Shown here in pieces: positions 44,201 to 53,047 of a stretch of 64,000 bases of DNA (position 1 is the first letter of the stretch; each line of letters opens with the position of its first letter). The notes under the pieces are model-generated. The model was given only the letters and a program-made list of their open reading frames with translations, did no database searches and was not told the origin of the DNA. Source of the DNA: Rhodovulum robiginosum (GTDB lineage: Bacteria > Pseudomonadota > Alphaproteobacteria > Rhodobacterales > Rhodobacteraceae); the NCBI RefSeq assembly GCF_003944755.1, contig NZ_RWGU01000044.1, forward strand, positions 1 to 64,000, read 5' to 3'. The position numbers and the translations under genes are program-made.

Positions 44201-44650
44201 CATCACCGTGGGCGCCTGGGAAAAGCCCATGCGCACCAGGAACCCCTTCAGCGCCTCCTCGTTGACCTGCGTGCCGACCGCCGCCCCGAACGAGGCGCCG
44301 CGCAGCACGTCACGCGCGGGCACCCGCTGGGTGGCCGCGTTCAGCGTGGTCAGCAGGATGAAAGGCCCCGGCAGCCCGTGGGCCAGCGCGGCGAGCGTGG
44401 CCATGCGCGCGGCCTCGACATCGGCATTGGGCGAGAGCCGGTCATAAGGCAGGCAATCCCAGGCGGGAAAATCCAGCACCACCGCCTCGGGCGCGAAAAA
44501 GGCCAGCGCGGCATGCGTGGCCGCGAGACGCCGATCGTCGCGGGCGACATGCACGACCGGGCGGCCGGTCTTTTCCATCTCGCGGACAAGGAGCCGGGCG
44601 TCATAGCCCTCGGGGGCGCCGCCTGCGGTGATATGCTGGGGGTCTGTCAT
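41210..44650 (-). CDS. mfd: transcription-repair coupling factor Mfd
   Basis: 1146 aa. Mfd removes RNA polymerase stalled at DNA lesions and recruits UvrA. The N-terminal UvrB-like region (degenerate, no helicase motifs) is followed by the RNA-polymerase-interacting domain (GDLVVHVEHGVGRYNGLETI). The translocase then has Walker A GDVGFGKTE, Walker B IIDEEQHFG, TATPIPRTLQ and QIRGRVGRAKTRAYAYL. The C-terminal TRCF domain is complete. Full family length; the ATG at 44650 is the natural start. Confidence 0.96.
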   Translation of the reverse strand: MTDPQHITAGGAPEGYDARLLVREMEKTGRPVVHVARDDRRLAATHAALAFFAPEAVVLDFPAWDCLPYDRLSPNADVEAARMATLAALAHGLPGPFILLTTLNAATQRVPARDVLRGASFGAAVGTQVNEEALKGFLVRMGFSQAPTVMEPGDYAVRGGIVDIYPPGEAGPVRLDFFGDVLDGARRFDPATQRTTEKLDRVELAPVSEVILDEAAITRFRQNYRIEFGAAGTDDPLYEAVSAGRKHAGIEHWLPFFHERLETLFDYLPDASVFLDDQVTPARLARWASIEDQYDTRVEAMAQKGRMDTVYKPCPPHLMYLDDAGWDRAVAGHRVVQLAPLPQGTGPGVTDAGGRIGRNFAPERKLEQVSLFSALKDHIDARRAEGAVVVASYSEGARERLTGLLEDEGVVDARPAADIRDVVEPRGLYLTVWALEHGFHGPGITVISEQDVLGDRLIRAPKKRRRAENFLTEAQTLSPGDLVVHVEHGVGRYNGLETITAAGAPHECLALEYAGGDRLFLPVENIELLSRYGHEEGLLDKLGGGAWQAKKAKLKERIRQIADKLIRVAAERALRTAPILEPNHHMWEAFSARFPYQETDDQLAAIEDVLTDIASGTPMDRLICGDVGFGKTEVAMRAAFVAAMSGVQVAVIAPTTLLARQHAKSFRDRFRGFPLEVRQLSRFVGQKEATQTRAGLAEGTVDICIGTHALLAKNIRVKNLGLLIIDEEQHFGVSHKERLKQMRSDVHVLTLTATPIPRTLQMSLTGVRDLSIIGTPPVDRLSIRTYVGEFDTVTVREALLREHYRGGQSFFVVPRIKDLSEMEEFLRDQVPEVSFVVAHGQMAAGELDDRMNAFYDGKFDVLLATTIVESGLDIPTANTMIVHRADMFGLAQLYQIRGRVGRAKTRAYAYLTTKPRAPLTPTAQKRLRVLGSLDTLGAGFTLASQDLDIRGAGNLIGEEQSGHVREVGFELYQSMLEEAIAKIKAGEMEGLSEADEDWSPQINLGVPVLIPDTFVPDLDVRLGLYRRLSGLATKVELEGFAAELIDRFGKLPKEVNTLLLIVRIKAMCKRAGIARLDGGPKGATIQFHNDKFANPKGLVEFIGAQQGLAKVKDNKIVLRRDWKKDSDKIKGAFAIARDLAEKVKAG

Positions 44651-44683
44651 GGCCCGGCTCAGTTATCCGGTGCCGCGGCGCTG

Positions 44684-45211
44684 TCAACCACCCAATGCAC
44701 CGACATGCATGTTCTGCCACATTCCCCAGAAAGCCGTGACGGTGATCGCGCAGATGCCGACGAGTTGGACGTGCAGGCGGTGAATGCGCAATTCGCGGAA
44801 CAGCGCGGCGTCGGTCAGGCCGCGACTGGCGATCTTGTGCGCGGACATCGCCGTGAGCAGACCCACGAGGGAGAGCGGAAAGGCCAGCAAGAACACCGCC
44901 TGGCAGAACTCGACATCGTAGGCAAAGCCCAGGATCGCCAGCAGCGTCAGTGCGCAGGAGGCCAGCGCGAACAGCCACAGCCCGGCCACCTGGACGATGT
45001 AGCGGATCCGGTTGACGTTGATCCGCACCAGGTCGCGCAGATCCTCGGCCGGTTCGCCGCCCCTGCGCCTGGCGCGCTGCACCAGGTCGTAGGGCACGCC
45101 CAGCACCCAGTGGCTGGAGGTCGACCAGACCACCGCCAGCGCGATCCAGTACCACAAGTTCGAAAAGGACCGCATGTCGATCAACTCGAAGACGGTCTCG
45201 TGCCAGTCCAA
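44684..45211 (-). CDS. conserved membrane protein, often labelled component of SufBCD complex
   Basis: 175 aa with four hydrophobic segments (about residues 14-32, 60-83, 91-113 and 146-166). I recognise the WYWIALAVVWSTSSHWVLGVPYDLV region as conserved in Rhodobacterales, where databases often call it a SufBCD component; nothing in the sequence supports that role. The chosen start is a TTG at 45211, 8 nt after GGAGG, giving MDWHETVFELIDMRS. An internal ATG at 45175 would remove twelve conserved-looking residues. It is divergent from hemB. Confidence 0.78.
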   Translation of the reverse strand: MDWHETVFELIDMRSFSNLWYWIALAVVWSTSSHWVLGVPYDLVQRARRRGGEPAEDLRDLVRINVNRIRYIVQVAGLWLFALASCALTLLAILGFAYDVEFCQAVFLLAFPLSLVGLLTAMSAHKIASRGLTDAALFRELRIHRLHVQLVGICAITVTAFWGMWQNMHVGALGG

Positions 45212-45277
45212 TCCGTGGGCCTCCGGTGTTTGAGGGGTCAATCTACCGCCCGTCCGGGGCGATTCCCACCCTTGTGA

Positions 45278-46330
<1,053 letters not shown>

Positions 46331-46397
46331 GGGCGGACCCGGGCCCCGGCCGGCCGGCGGTGCGCGGGCTCGGGCCGCCGGGGGCCCTGCCCCCGGA

Positions 46398-46430
46398 CCC
46401 CCGGGATATTTACGGCCAGAAGAAGCCGGA
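46398..46430. repeat. CTTCTTCT...AAATATCCC intergenic repeat, copy 4 (inverted)
   Basis: CCCCCGGGATATTTAC followed by GGCCAGAAGAAGCCGG is the reverse complement of the pattern at 33149-33181. It lies downstream of hemB and upstream of the hemB terminator. Confidence 0.55.
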
Positions 46431-46453
46431 AAGGACGGGCGGCGCGGCAGCGG

Positions 46454-46489
46454 CCGGCGCTGGCCATGGCGGGCCGCCGGTCTTTTTTT
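46454..46489 (+). terminator. probable terminator downstream of hemB
   Basis: CCGGCG (46454-46459) can pair with CGCCGG (46475-46480), and the stem is followed by TC and seven T residues (46483-46489). The stem is short but G/C only and the T-run is long. It lies in the 292-nt gap between hemB and the YSC84-type gene. Confidence 0.6.
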
Positions 46490-46622
46490 ACCGGAACCGG
46501 CAGGGTTTCGCGGATGCGGCACGCAGGCGGATGACTTTCGCCGCGCCATCGACTATTGTCCGCAGCAATGGCCGGAAGGGCCACCAAGAGGCAGTTCAAC
46601 AGTCAAGGACGGGGGCAGACCC

Positions 46623-47180
46623 ATGACCATTATCACCCGAAGGGGTGTCATCGCCGGGGCCGGCGCGGCCGCGGCGCTTTCGGCGTGCGGCAACGGCATC
46701 GGCAGCGACGGCGCCTCGATGATCGACGCGCGGGTCGATGCAACGCGCAACTACCTGTTTACCCGCTACCCGGGCACTCAGGACCTGGCCGCCAAGGCCC
46801 TGGGCGTGCTCTACATGCCGCTCATCACCAAGGCCGGGCTCGGTGTCGGCGGCTCTTACGGGCGCGGCGCGCTGCTGATCGACGATGTGACGGTGGATTA
46901 CTACTCGGCCACACAGGCGACCATCGGGTTCCAGATCGGCGCGCAGCAATACGCCCACGCGCTGTTTTTCATGACAGCCGAGGCACTGGCCGAGTTCCGC
47001 TCGGGCCCCGGCTGGTCGGCGGGGGCGGATATGGAATACGCCCTGAAGGACCGCGGCGGAAACGTCTCGGCCGAGACGCTGACCGCGCTCGACCCGGTGA
47101 TCGCGGTGGTGTTCGGGCAGGCCGGCCTGATCGTCGGCGCGACGCTGGAAGGCACGAAATACACCCGGATCATTCCCTGA
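46623..47180 (+). CDS. YSC84/SYLF-domain lipoprotein
   Basis: 185 aa. The N-terminus MTIITRRGVIAGAGAAAALSAC combines a twin-arginine-like start with a lipobox cysteine (residue 22), so it is probably a lipoprotein. The rest is the SYLF/YSC84 domain (KALGVLYMPLITKAGLGVGGSYGRGALL and later GQAGLIVGATLEGTKYTRI), which binds lipids in other systems. Physiological role unknown. It is convergent with the duplicated-domain periplasmic protein. Confidence 0.87.
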   Translation: MTIITRRGVIAGAGAAAALSACGNGIGSDGASMIDARVDATRNYLFTRYPGTQDLAAKALGVLYMPLITKAGLGVGGSYGRGALLIDDVTVDYYSATQATIGFQIGAQQYAHALFFMTAEALAEFRSGPGWSAGADMEYALKDRGGNVSAETLTALDPVIAVVFGQAGLIVGATLEGTKYTRIIP

Positions 47181-47192
47181 CGGGCGCGCATA

Positions 47193-47239
47193 AAGACCAA
47201 AGGGCCGGCCCAAACGGACCGGCCCCGGTTCAAGGTCTT
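47193..47239. terminator. hairpin between two convergent genes
   Basis: AAGACC (47193-47198) pairs with GGTCTT (47234-47239), and inside it GGGCCGG (47202-47208) pairs with CCGGCCC (47219-47225). T-runs are poor (TTT at most), but the position between the convergent stops at 47180 and 47260 suits a bidirectional terminator. Confidence 0.5.
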
Positions 47240-47259
47240 GGCAAACCTGTCGGGCAGGA

Positions 47260-47721
47260 TTACCCGCTCAGCGCGTCGCGGACGAAGCGCTCGGTTTCCG
47301 ACGGGCTGTTGTCGGCTGTGATCTGCGCGTAGATCGAGGCGATCTGCGACAGCTCCAGCGCGTCGACATCGGCCTTATAGCCGTTCTCGTCGAGATAGTT
47401 CTGGACCGTCACGGTCATCGTGTCCTGCGCGGGTACCACGATCATGACCGGCTCTTCGGTCTCGAGCGATTCGATGTTCTCGGGCAGGATCGCGGCGATC
47501 TCTTCGCGCTGTTGGCTGCCGCCGTCGCTGTTGGACGTGGCAAGAAAGATCTGCGCGATCTGCCGGTCGTTCAGCAGTTCGACCGGCACGTCCGAGTAGC
47601 CGTTCTTGTCCAGCACGTTGCGCACCTCGTCGACCATCGGCTGCGGCGCGTCGGTATAGGCCACGGCCGCGGTGCCGCCGAGCATCAGGGCGGAGAGGGC
47701 GGTCAGGGTAAGGCGTTTCAT
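47260..47721 (-). CDS. periplasmic protein with a duplicated domain, unknown function
   Basis: 153 aa. A signal peptide (residues 1-22, ending AVAY) is followed by two related segments. Residues about 28-80 read VRNVLDKNGYSDVPVELLNDRQIAQIF, and about 103-150 read VQNYLDENGYKADVDALELSQIASIY. Both share LDxNGY, V-x-x-L and QIAxI and end in an amphipathic S/R-rich helix. The pattern suggests a tandem helical domain with acidic surface. No function recognised. AAGGAGG precedes the ATG. Confidence 0.8.
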   Translation of the reverse strand: MKRLTLTALSALMLGGTAAVAYTDAPQPMVDEVRNVLDKNGYSDVPVELLNDRQIAQIFLATSNSDGGSQQREEIAAILPENIESLETEEPVMIVVPAQDTMTVTVQNYLDENGYKADVDALELSQIASIYAQITADNSPSETERFVRDALSG

Positions 47722-47892
47722 GATGAACCTCCTTTTTTTCTGGTCCGGCGCGGTCTTTCCGTCCGCGCCATCTGACAGGACAACACGCCCCCGCGCCGCT
47801 GCGTTCCTGGAAATAGCTCAACGATATCGTGATGTTACGGGTTGGAACATAGGGGCGGCGCATACGTTGGCGCCCCCCCTCACGTCGCATGG

Positions 47893-48765
47893 TCAGCCCA
47901 GCGCGCGCAGCCGTCTGATCAGGCTCGAGGTATCCCAGCGCCCGCCACCGAGATTTTGCACGTCCTTGTAGAACTGGTCGACCAGGGCGGTGACCGGCAG
48001 GCCGGCGCCGGTCTCTTCTGCGGTGGCCAGGCAGATCGCCAGATCCTTGCGCATCCAGTCGACGGCAAAGCCGTGCTCGAACTCGTCGTCGAGCATGGTT
48101 TCGTAGCGGTTGACCATCTGCCAGCTTCCGGCCGCGCCGCCGCCGATCACCTCGACCACTGCGCGCCCGTCGAGCCCGGCCTTTTCGGCGAAGTTCAGCC
48201 CTTCGGACAGGCCCTGCACCAGCCCGGCGATACAGATCTGGTTGACCATCTTGGTCAGTTGGCCCGCGCCGGTCTCGCCCATGCGCTTGCAAAGCTTGGC
48301 GTAGGCCGCGATCACCGGCTCGGCCCGGTCGTAGGCCGCGCTGTCGCCGCCGCACATCACAACCAACTGGCCGTTCTCGGCGCCAGCCTGCCCGCCGGAC
48401 ACGGGCGCATCGACAAAGCCCACGCCCTTTTCCGCGCCGGCGGTGGCCATGTCGCGCGTCACCATGGCCGAAACGGTGGTGTGATCGACGAAGACCGCGC
48501 CCTCGCCCATGCCCTCGAACGCGCCGTTCTCGCCGGTGCAAATGCTGCGCAGGTCGTCATCGTTGCCCACGCAGGACATCACGAACTCAGCGCCCGCCGC
48601 CGCCTCGGCGGGGGTCGCGGCCGCGGCGCCGCCATGCCGGCCCACCCAGGCCTCGGCCTTGGCGGCCGTGCGGTTGTAGACGGTCACGTCGTGGCCCGCG
48701 GCGGCGAGGTGCCCCGCCATCGGATAGCCCATTACTCCCAGACCCAGAAATGCCACCTTGGCCAT
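47893..48765 (-). CDS. NAD(P)-dependent oxidoreductase, 3-hydroxyisobutyrate dehydrogenase family
   Basis: 290 aa. The Rossmann motif FLGLGVMGYPMAGHL is at residues 6-20. The substrate-binding DAPVSGG and catalytic lysine segment GAGQLTKMVNQI follow, then the C-terminal helical domain. The family includes 3-hydroxyisobutyrate, tartronate-semialdehyde and glyoxylate/succinic semialdehyde reductases; the exact substrate is not determined. The ATG at 48765 has AAGGGAG upstream. Confidence 0.9.
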   Translation of the reverse strand: MAKVAFLGLGVMGYPMAGHLAAAGHDVTVYNRTAAKAEAWVGRHGGAAAATPAEAAAGAEFVMSCVGNDDDLRSICTGENGAFEGMGEGAVFVDHTTVSAMVTRDMATAGAEKGVGFVDAPVSGGQAGAENGQLVVMCGGDSAAYDRAEPVIAAYAKLCKRMGETGAGQLTKMVNQICIAGLVQGLSEGLNFAEKAGLDGRAVVEVIGGGAAGSWQMVNRYETMLDDEFEHGFAVDWMRKDLAICLATAEETGAGLPVTALVDQFYKDVQNLGGGRWDTSSLIRRLRALG

Positions 48766-48845
48766 TGTGCGCTCCCTTCGTTGCATGCTTGGCAGTTTCC
48801 CCCTAAGTACAGGCCGGGCGGCGAGCGTCAACAACGGGACAGGCC

Positions 48846-51332
48846 ATGCCAAACCTCTTTCGCTGGCTGTTGCGGCTGTTTTTCGGCATCGCATTCCTTG
48901 TCGTGGGCGTGCTGGGTGTCGGGTATTACCTCGCCTCGAGGTCGCTGCCCGACTACGACGCGACCTACCGGCTGGACGGGGTGTCGGCCCCGGTCGAGAT
49001 CGTGCGCAACAATTCCAACGTGCCGCATATCTTCGGCGAGACCGACGAGGACGTGTTTTTCGGCCTCGGCTTCGTCCATGCGCAGGACCGGCTGTGGCAG
49101 ATGACGCTGTTCCGCCGCACGGTGCAGGGCAAGCTGAGCGAGGCGTTCGGCGCGCGGGCCTTCGCCACCGACGACCTGATGCGGCGGATGGACCTTTATG
49201 GCGCGTCGCTGGCATCCGTGGCGGCGCAGGACGAGGCCACCAAGCGCGCGCTTGCGGCCTACGCCGCCGGCGTGAACGCCTGGATCGACACCGTCAACCG
49301 CGAGGCACTGGGCCGCGGCGCGCCGGAATTTTTCATGTTCTCGAGCGAGATCGCCCCCTGGACGCCGGCCGACAGCATCGCGGTGATGAAGCTGACGGCC
49401 CTGCAGATAGCCTCGCAATCCGACCGCGAGGTGCTGCGCGCGCGGCTGTCGCTGCTGCTCGATGACGACAGGGTGCGCGATATCATGCCTGACGCGCCGG
49501 GCCGCGGCGTGGCCGAACTGCCCGATTACGCCGCGCTGTTTCCCGATCTGCCGGCGCAGCGTCCGATCCGCTCGGCAGCGCTGCCCGACCCGTTCTCACC
49601 GATCAAGGGCTGGCAGAACGGCTCGGGTTCGAACGCCTGGGCCGCGGCGCCGGATCGCTCGGCCGCCGGCGCCGCGCTGCTGGCCAACGACCCGCATCTC
49701 GATTTCACCGCGCCGGGGAAATGGTACCTCGCGCGGCTGGAGCTGTCCGATGGCGGGGTGATCGGCGCGACGATCCCGGGCATTCCCGCGGTGATGTCGG
49801 GCCGCAGCGCCGATCTGGGCTGGGGCATCACGCTGGCCTATCTCGACGATGCCGATCTCTACATCGAAAAGCTGAACCCCGATAACCCCGAAGAGGTGCT
49901 GACGCCCGAGGGCTACAAGCCGCTGGAAACCCGCCGCTCGATCATCCGCGTCAAGGATGCCGACCCGGTCACCATCACCCTGCGCCGGTCGGAAAACGGC
50001 CCGGTCCTGCCCGGCCGGCACGGCGACCTGGCGGCGATCACGCCGCCCGGCCACGTGGTGTCGCTGGCACGCACGCTGTTCGACCCGTCCGATACCACGA
50101 TGACCGCGGCGCTGCGGCTGATGCGGGCGCATTCGGTGGACGAGGGGCAGGCCGCGGGCGAGCTGTTCGTCGCGCCGGCGGTCAACCTGATCCTGGCGGA
50201 TCGCAGCCATATCGCGCTGCAGATGGTCGGCCGGATGCCGCGGCGCGACCCCGCCCACCAGAGCAAGGGCCGCCTGCCCAGCGCCGGCTGGCACAAGGAA
50301 AACCGCTGGCGGGGCTACCTGCCCTATTCCGCCAACCCGCGCTTCGTCGATCCCGGAGGCGGCATCGTCGGAAACACCAACAACAAGACGGTCGAGCGCC
50401 CGTTCCCGAACCATGTCTCCTACGACTGGGGCGACACCCAGCGCATCGAACGCTGGCGGCGGCTGATGCAGAACCGCAAGGTGCATACCCGCGACAGCTT
50501 TATCGAGGCGCAGCTCGACACCGTCAGCTTTACCGCGCGGTCGCTGCTGCCGCTGGTCGGCCGCGATCTGTGGTTTACCGGAGAGCCCGCCCCCGAAGGC
50601 ACGCCCGAGCGCCGCCGCCAGCGCGCGCTGTTGCTATTGGCCAACTGGAACGGCGAGATGAGCGAACACCTGCCCGAACCTCTGATCTATGCCGCCTGGA
50701 TGCGCGCCTTGCAGGACCGGCTGATCCGTGACGACCTGGGGCCGCTGGCCGATGCCTTCATCCATGTCGATCCGGTTTTCATCGAGCGGGTTTTCCGCGA
50801 TGTCGAGGGCGCCGGCGACTGGTGCGACGTGATGCAGTCGACCGCGCGCGAGACCTGCACCGACATGGCGCGGTTGGCGCTCGACGATGCGCTGATCTGG
50901 ATCGACGAGCATCACGGCGGCGCGCTGGAAAGCCTGCGCTGGGGCGATGCGCACCAGGCGCTGCACGACCATTTGGTGCTGGGCGACACGCCGCTGTTGA
51001 AATGGGTGACGAACATCCGCCAATCGACCAGCGGTGGCGACAATACGCTGATGCGCGGGCTGACCGCGGGCACCGGCCCCGACCCCTTTACCAATGTCCA
51101 CGGTCCCGGCTATCGCGGCGTCTACGATTTCGCCGATCCCGACAGTTCGGTCTTCGTGACCGCCACGGGCCAGTCGGGCCATCCGCTGAGCCGGCATTAC
51201 GACGATCTGGGCGAGCTTTGGCGCCGGGGCGAATACGTACCGATGAGCCTCGACCCCGAACTCGCGCGCGCGGCCTCCGTCGGCGTGACTCGCCTGTTGC
51301 CCGAGGGCGGCGCGGCGGGGCAGACGGACTAG
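48846..51332 (+). CDS. penicillin acylase family protein (Ntn hydrolase)
   Basis: 828 aa. An N-terminal membrane anchor or signal (residues about 8-30) leads into the alpha-chain region (HIFGETDEDVFFGLGFVHAQDRLWQM). The autoprocessing site is GSNAWA, with Ser262 becoming the N-terminal nucleophile of the beta-chain, and the GNTNNK segment lies in the beta-chain. Family members hydrolyse amide bonds, including beta-lactam side chains and acyl-homoserine lactones. The natural substrate here is unknown. It is convergent with hflX. Confidence 0.92.
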   Translation: MPNLFRWLLRLFFGIAFLVVGVLGVGYYLASRSLPDYDATYRLDGVSAPVEIVRNNSNVPHIFGETDEDVFFGLGFVHAQDRLWQMTLFRRTVQGKLSEAFGARAFATDDLMRRMDLYGASLASVAAQDEATKRALAAYAAGVNAWIDTVNREALGRGAPEFFMFSSEIAPWTPADSIAVMKLTALQIASQSDREVLRARLSLLLDDDRVRDIMPDAPGRGVAELPDYAALFPDLPAQRPIRSAALPDPFSPIKGWQNGSGSNAWAAAPDRSAAGAALLANDPHLDFTAPGKWYLARLELSDGGVIGATIPGIPAVMSGRSADLGWGITLAYLDDADLYIEKLNPDNPEEVLTPEGYKPLETRRSIIRVKDADPVTITLRRSENGPVLPGRHGDLAAITPPGHVVSLARTLFDPSDTTMTAALRLMRAHSVDEGQAAGELFVAPAVNLILADRSHIALQMVGRMPRRDPAHQSKGRLPSAGWHKENRWRGYLPYSANPRFVDPGGGIVGNTNNKTVERPFPNHVSYDWGDTQRIERWRRLMQNRKVHTRDSFIEAQLDTVSFTARSLLPLVGRDLWFTGEPAPEGTPERRRQRALLLLANWNGEMSEHLPEPLIYAAWMRALQDRLIRDDLGPLADAFIHVDPVFIERVFRDVEGAGDWCDVMQSTARETCTDMARLALDDALIWIDEHHGGALESLRWGDAHQALHDHLVLGDTPLLKWVTNIRQSTSGGDNTLMRGLTAGTGPDPFTNVHGPGYRGVYDFADPDSSVFVTATGQSGHPLSRHYDDLGELWRRGEYVPMSLDPELARAASVGVTRLLPEGGAAGQTD

Positions 51333-51356
51333 GATGCAGCGCCCGTCGCAGCGGCG

Positions 51357-51381
51357 TTAAAACCCGCCCGAAACGGCGGTT
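51357..51381 (-). terminator. probable terminator after hflX
   Basis: On the minus strand AACCGCC and GGCGGGTT (51381-51361) form a stem with one bulged G around GUUUCG, followed by UUUU (51362-51359). It lies just past the hflX stop, between convergent genes. Confidence 0.6.
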
Positions 51382-51386
51382 GCACG

Positions 51387-52649
51387 TCAGTCGTCGGGCA
51401 ATGCCTTGAACCGGTGCTCTTGCCGGGCGGTCCAGTTGACGGTCAGCCGATAGCCGTCGTCGTCCTGCGCCTCGCCCTCGACCACGCCCTGTTCATAAAG
51501 CCATGCACGGCGGCGGCCCTCGGCAAAGCCCAGCCGAAGCTCGCGCCGCGTGCGGGTCTCGTCCAGCGCCACGGTCACCGCCTCCAGCAGCGGCCCGGTG
51601 CCCTCGCCCGTCCAGGCCGAGAGCGTGCGGATGCCGTCATGCCGCGCCGCCGTCGCCTCGACCGCGGCGCGGGCCGCATCGGGCAGCAGGTCGGTCTTGT
51701 TCCAGACCTCGATCACCGGGGTCGTCTCGGCCACCCCAAGATCGGCCAGGATGGCGCGCACGTCCTCGGCCTGTTCCTCGGTCTCGGGGTGGGCGATGTC
51801 GCGGACATGAAGGATGAGATCGGCCTCCAGCACCTCTTCCAGCGTGGCGCGGAAGGCGGCGACCAGCTGGGTCGGCAGATCCGAGATGAACCCCACCGTG
51901 TCGGACAGGATCACCTTGAGCCCGGTGGGCAGGGTCACGGCCCGCATCGTCGGGTCGAGCGTGGCAAAGAGCATGTCCTTGGCCATCACCTCGGCCCCGG
52001 TCAGCCGGTTGAAGAGCGTGGATTTGCCCGCGTTGGTATAGCCCACCAGCGCGATCACCGGGAACGGCACCTTGCGCCGGGCGGCGCGGTGCAGATCGCG
52101 CGTCTTGGCGACCTTGGACAATTGCCGGCGCAGCCGGGTAATCGCCTCGTCGATGGCCCGCCTGTCGGCCTCGATCTGGGTCTCGCCGGGGCCGCCGACA
52201 AAGCCGAGCCCGCCGCGCTGGCGTTCAAGGTGGGTCCAGGCACGGACCAGCCGGGTGCGCTGATAGCTGAGCGCGGCCAGTTCCACCTGCAGCACGCCCT
52301 CGCGCGTGCGGGCCCGATCGGCGAAGATTTCCAGGATGAGGCCGGTCCGATCGAGGATCTTGACCTTCCATTCCCGTTCGAGATTGCGCTGCTGCACCGG
52401 CGTCACCGGCCCGTCGATCAGCACCAGCTCGACCTCGGCCTCGTTCAGCCTTGTGCCCAGCTCCTCGATCTTGCCGGTGCCGAACAACAGCCCCGGCCGC
52501 GCCCGCTGCAGGTTGACGGTCTCCGATCCGACCACCTCGAGATCGGGCAAGGCGCCGGCCAGCGCGACCGCCTCTTGCAGTGCCGGGCCCGGGGCGCGGC
52601 GCCGCTCTTCGGTCGAGATGTCGGGATGCAGCACCCAGGCGCGGGTCAC
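51387..52649 (-). CDS. hflX: ribosome-associated GTPase HflX
   Basis: 420 aa. The N-terminal HflX domain contains RPGLLFGTGKIEEL and LVLIDGPVTPVQQRNLE, then GGLGFVGGPGETQIEADRR. The G domain has G1 GYTNAGKST, G3 DTVGFI and G4 NKTD. HflX splits stalled ribosomes, especially under stress. The start is a GTG at 52649 (MTRAWVLHPD), the only usable start codon after the preceding in-frame stop. It follows hfq by 29 nt, the classical hfq-hflX pair. Confidence 0.93.
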   Translation of the reverse strand: MTRAWVLHPDISTEERRRAPGPALQEAVALAGALPDLEVVGSETVNLQRARPGLLFGTGKIEELGTRLNEAEVELVLIDGPVTPVQQRNLEREWKVKILDRTGLILEIFADRARTREGVLQVELAALSYQRTRLVRAWTHLERQRGGLGFVGGPGETQIEADRRAIDEAITRLRRQLSKVAKTRDLHRAARRKVPFPVIALVGYTNAGKSTLFNRLTGAEVMAKDMLFATLDPTMRAVTLPTGLKVILSDTVGFISDLPTQLVAAFRATLEEVLEADLILHVRDIAHPETEEQAEDVRAILADLGVAETTPVIEVWNKTDLLPDAARAAVEATAARHDGIRTLSAWTGEGTGPLLEAVTVALDETRTRRELRLGFAEGRRRAWLYEQGVVEGEAQDDDGYRLTVNWTARQEHRFKALPDD

Positions 52650-52678
52650 ACCCGGGCTGTGGTCAAGCAGGTCGGCGA

Positions 52679-52912
52679 TCAGTCGTCACCCTCGTAGAGG
52701 CTGATCGGCTGCGACGGCATGATGGTGGAAATCGCGTGCTTGTAGACCAGTTGCGATTGACCGTCGCGGCGCAACAGCACGCAGAAATTGTCAAACCAGG
52801 TGATCACGCCCTGGAGCTTGACCCCGTTGATCAGAAAGATCGTGACGGGGACCTTGGTCTTGCGAACATGGTTGAGAAACGCATCCTGCAAATTCTGCTT
52901 GTCGGCAGCCAT
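52679..52912 (-). CDS. hfq: RNA chaperone Hfq
   Basis: 77 aa Sm-like protein. Sm1 is [33 protein letters not shown] and Sm2 [15 protein letters not shown]; the C-terminal tail is short as usual in alphaproteobacteria. Hexameric Hfq promotes pairing of small RNAs with mRNAs, so the candidate small RNAs in this window could be clients. The gene is between trkH and hflX on the same strand. Confidence 0.97.
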   Translation of the reverse strand: MAADKQNLQDAFLNHVRKTKVPVTIFLINGVKLQGVITWFDNFCVLLRRDGQSQLVYKHAISTIMPSQPISLYEGDD

Positions 52913-53047
52913 GGGTTCTTGCCTTTTATTGGTTTGCCCGCTTTCCGGGGCATCCGTTTGCCATACACGCTTAAGTATGAAGCGGAGTGACGAGAGATTC
53001 CAGACCGAATTCCAGCTTGTTAAGCGGAATTTTGCCCCGGTTCGCGG

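Noticed and set aside
41057-45277. A 1406-codon open frame on the plus strand across mfd
   Set aside because: It is antisense to a full-length, motif-complete Mfd; its product is rich in His, Arg, Gln and Pro with no domain, the normal by-product of GC-rich coding DNA.
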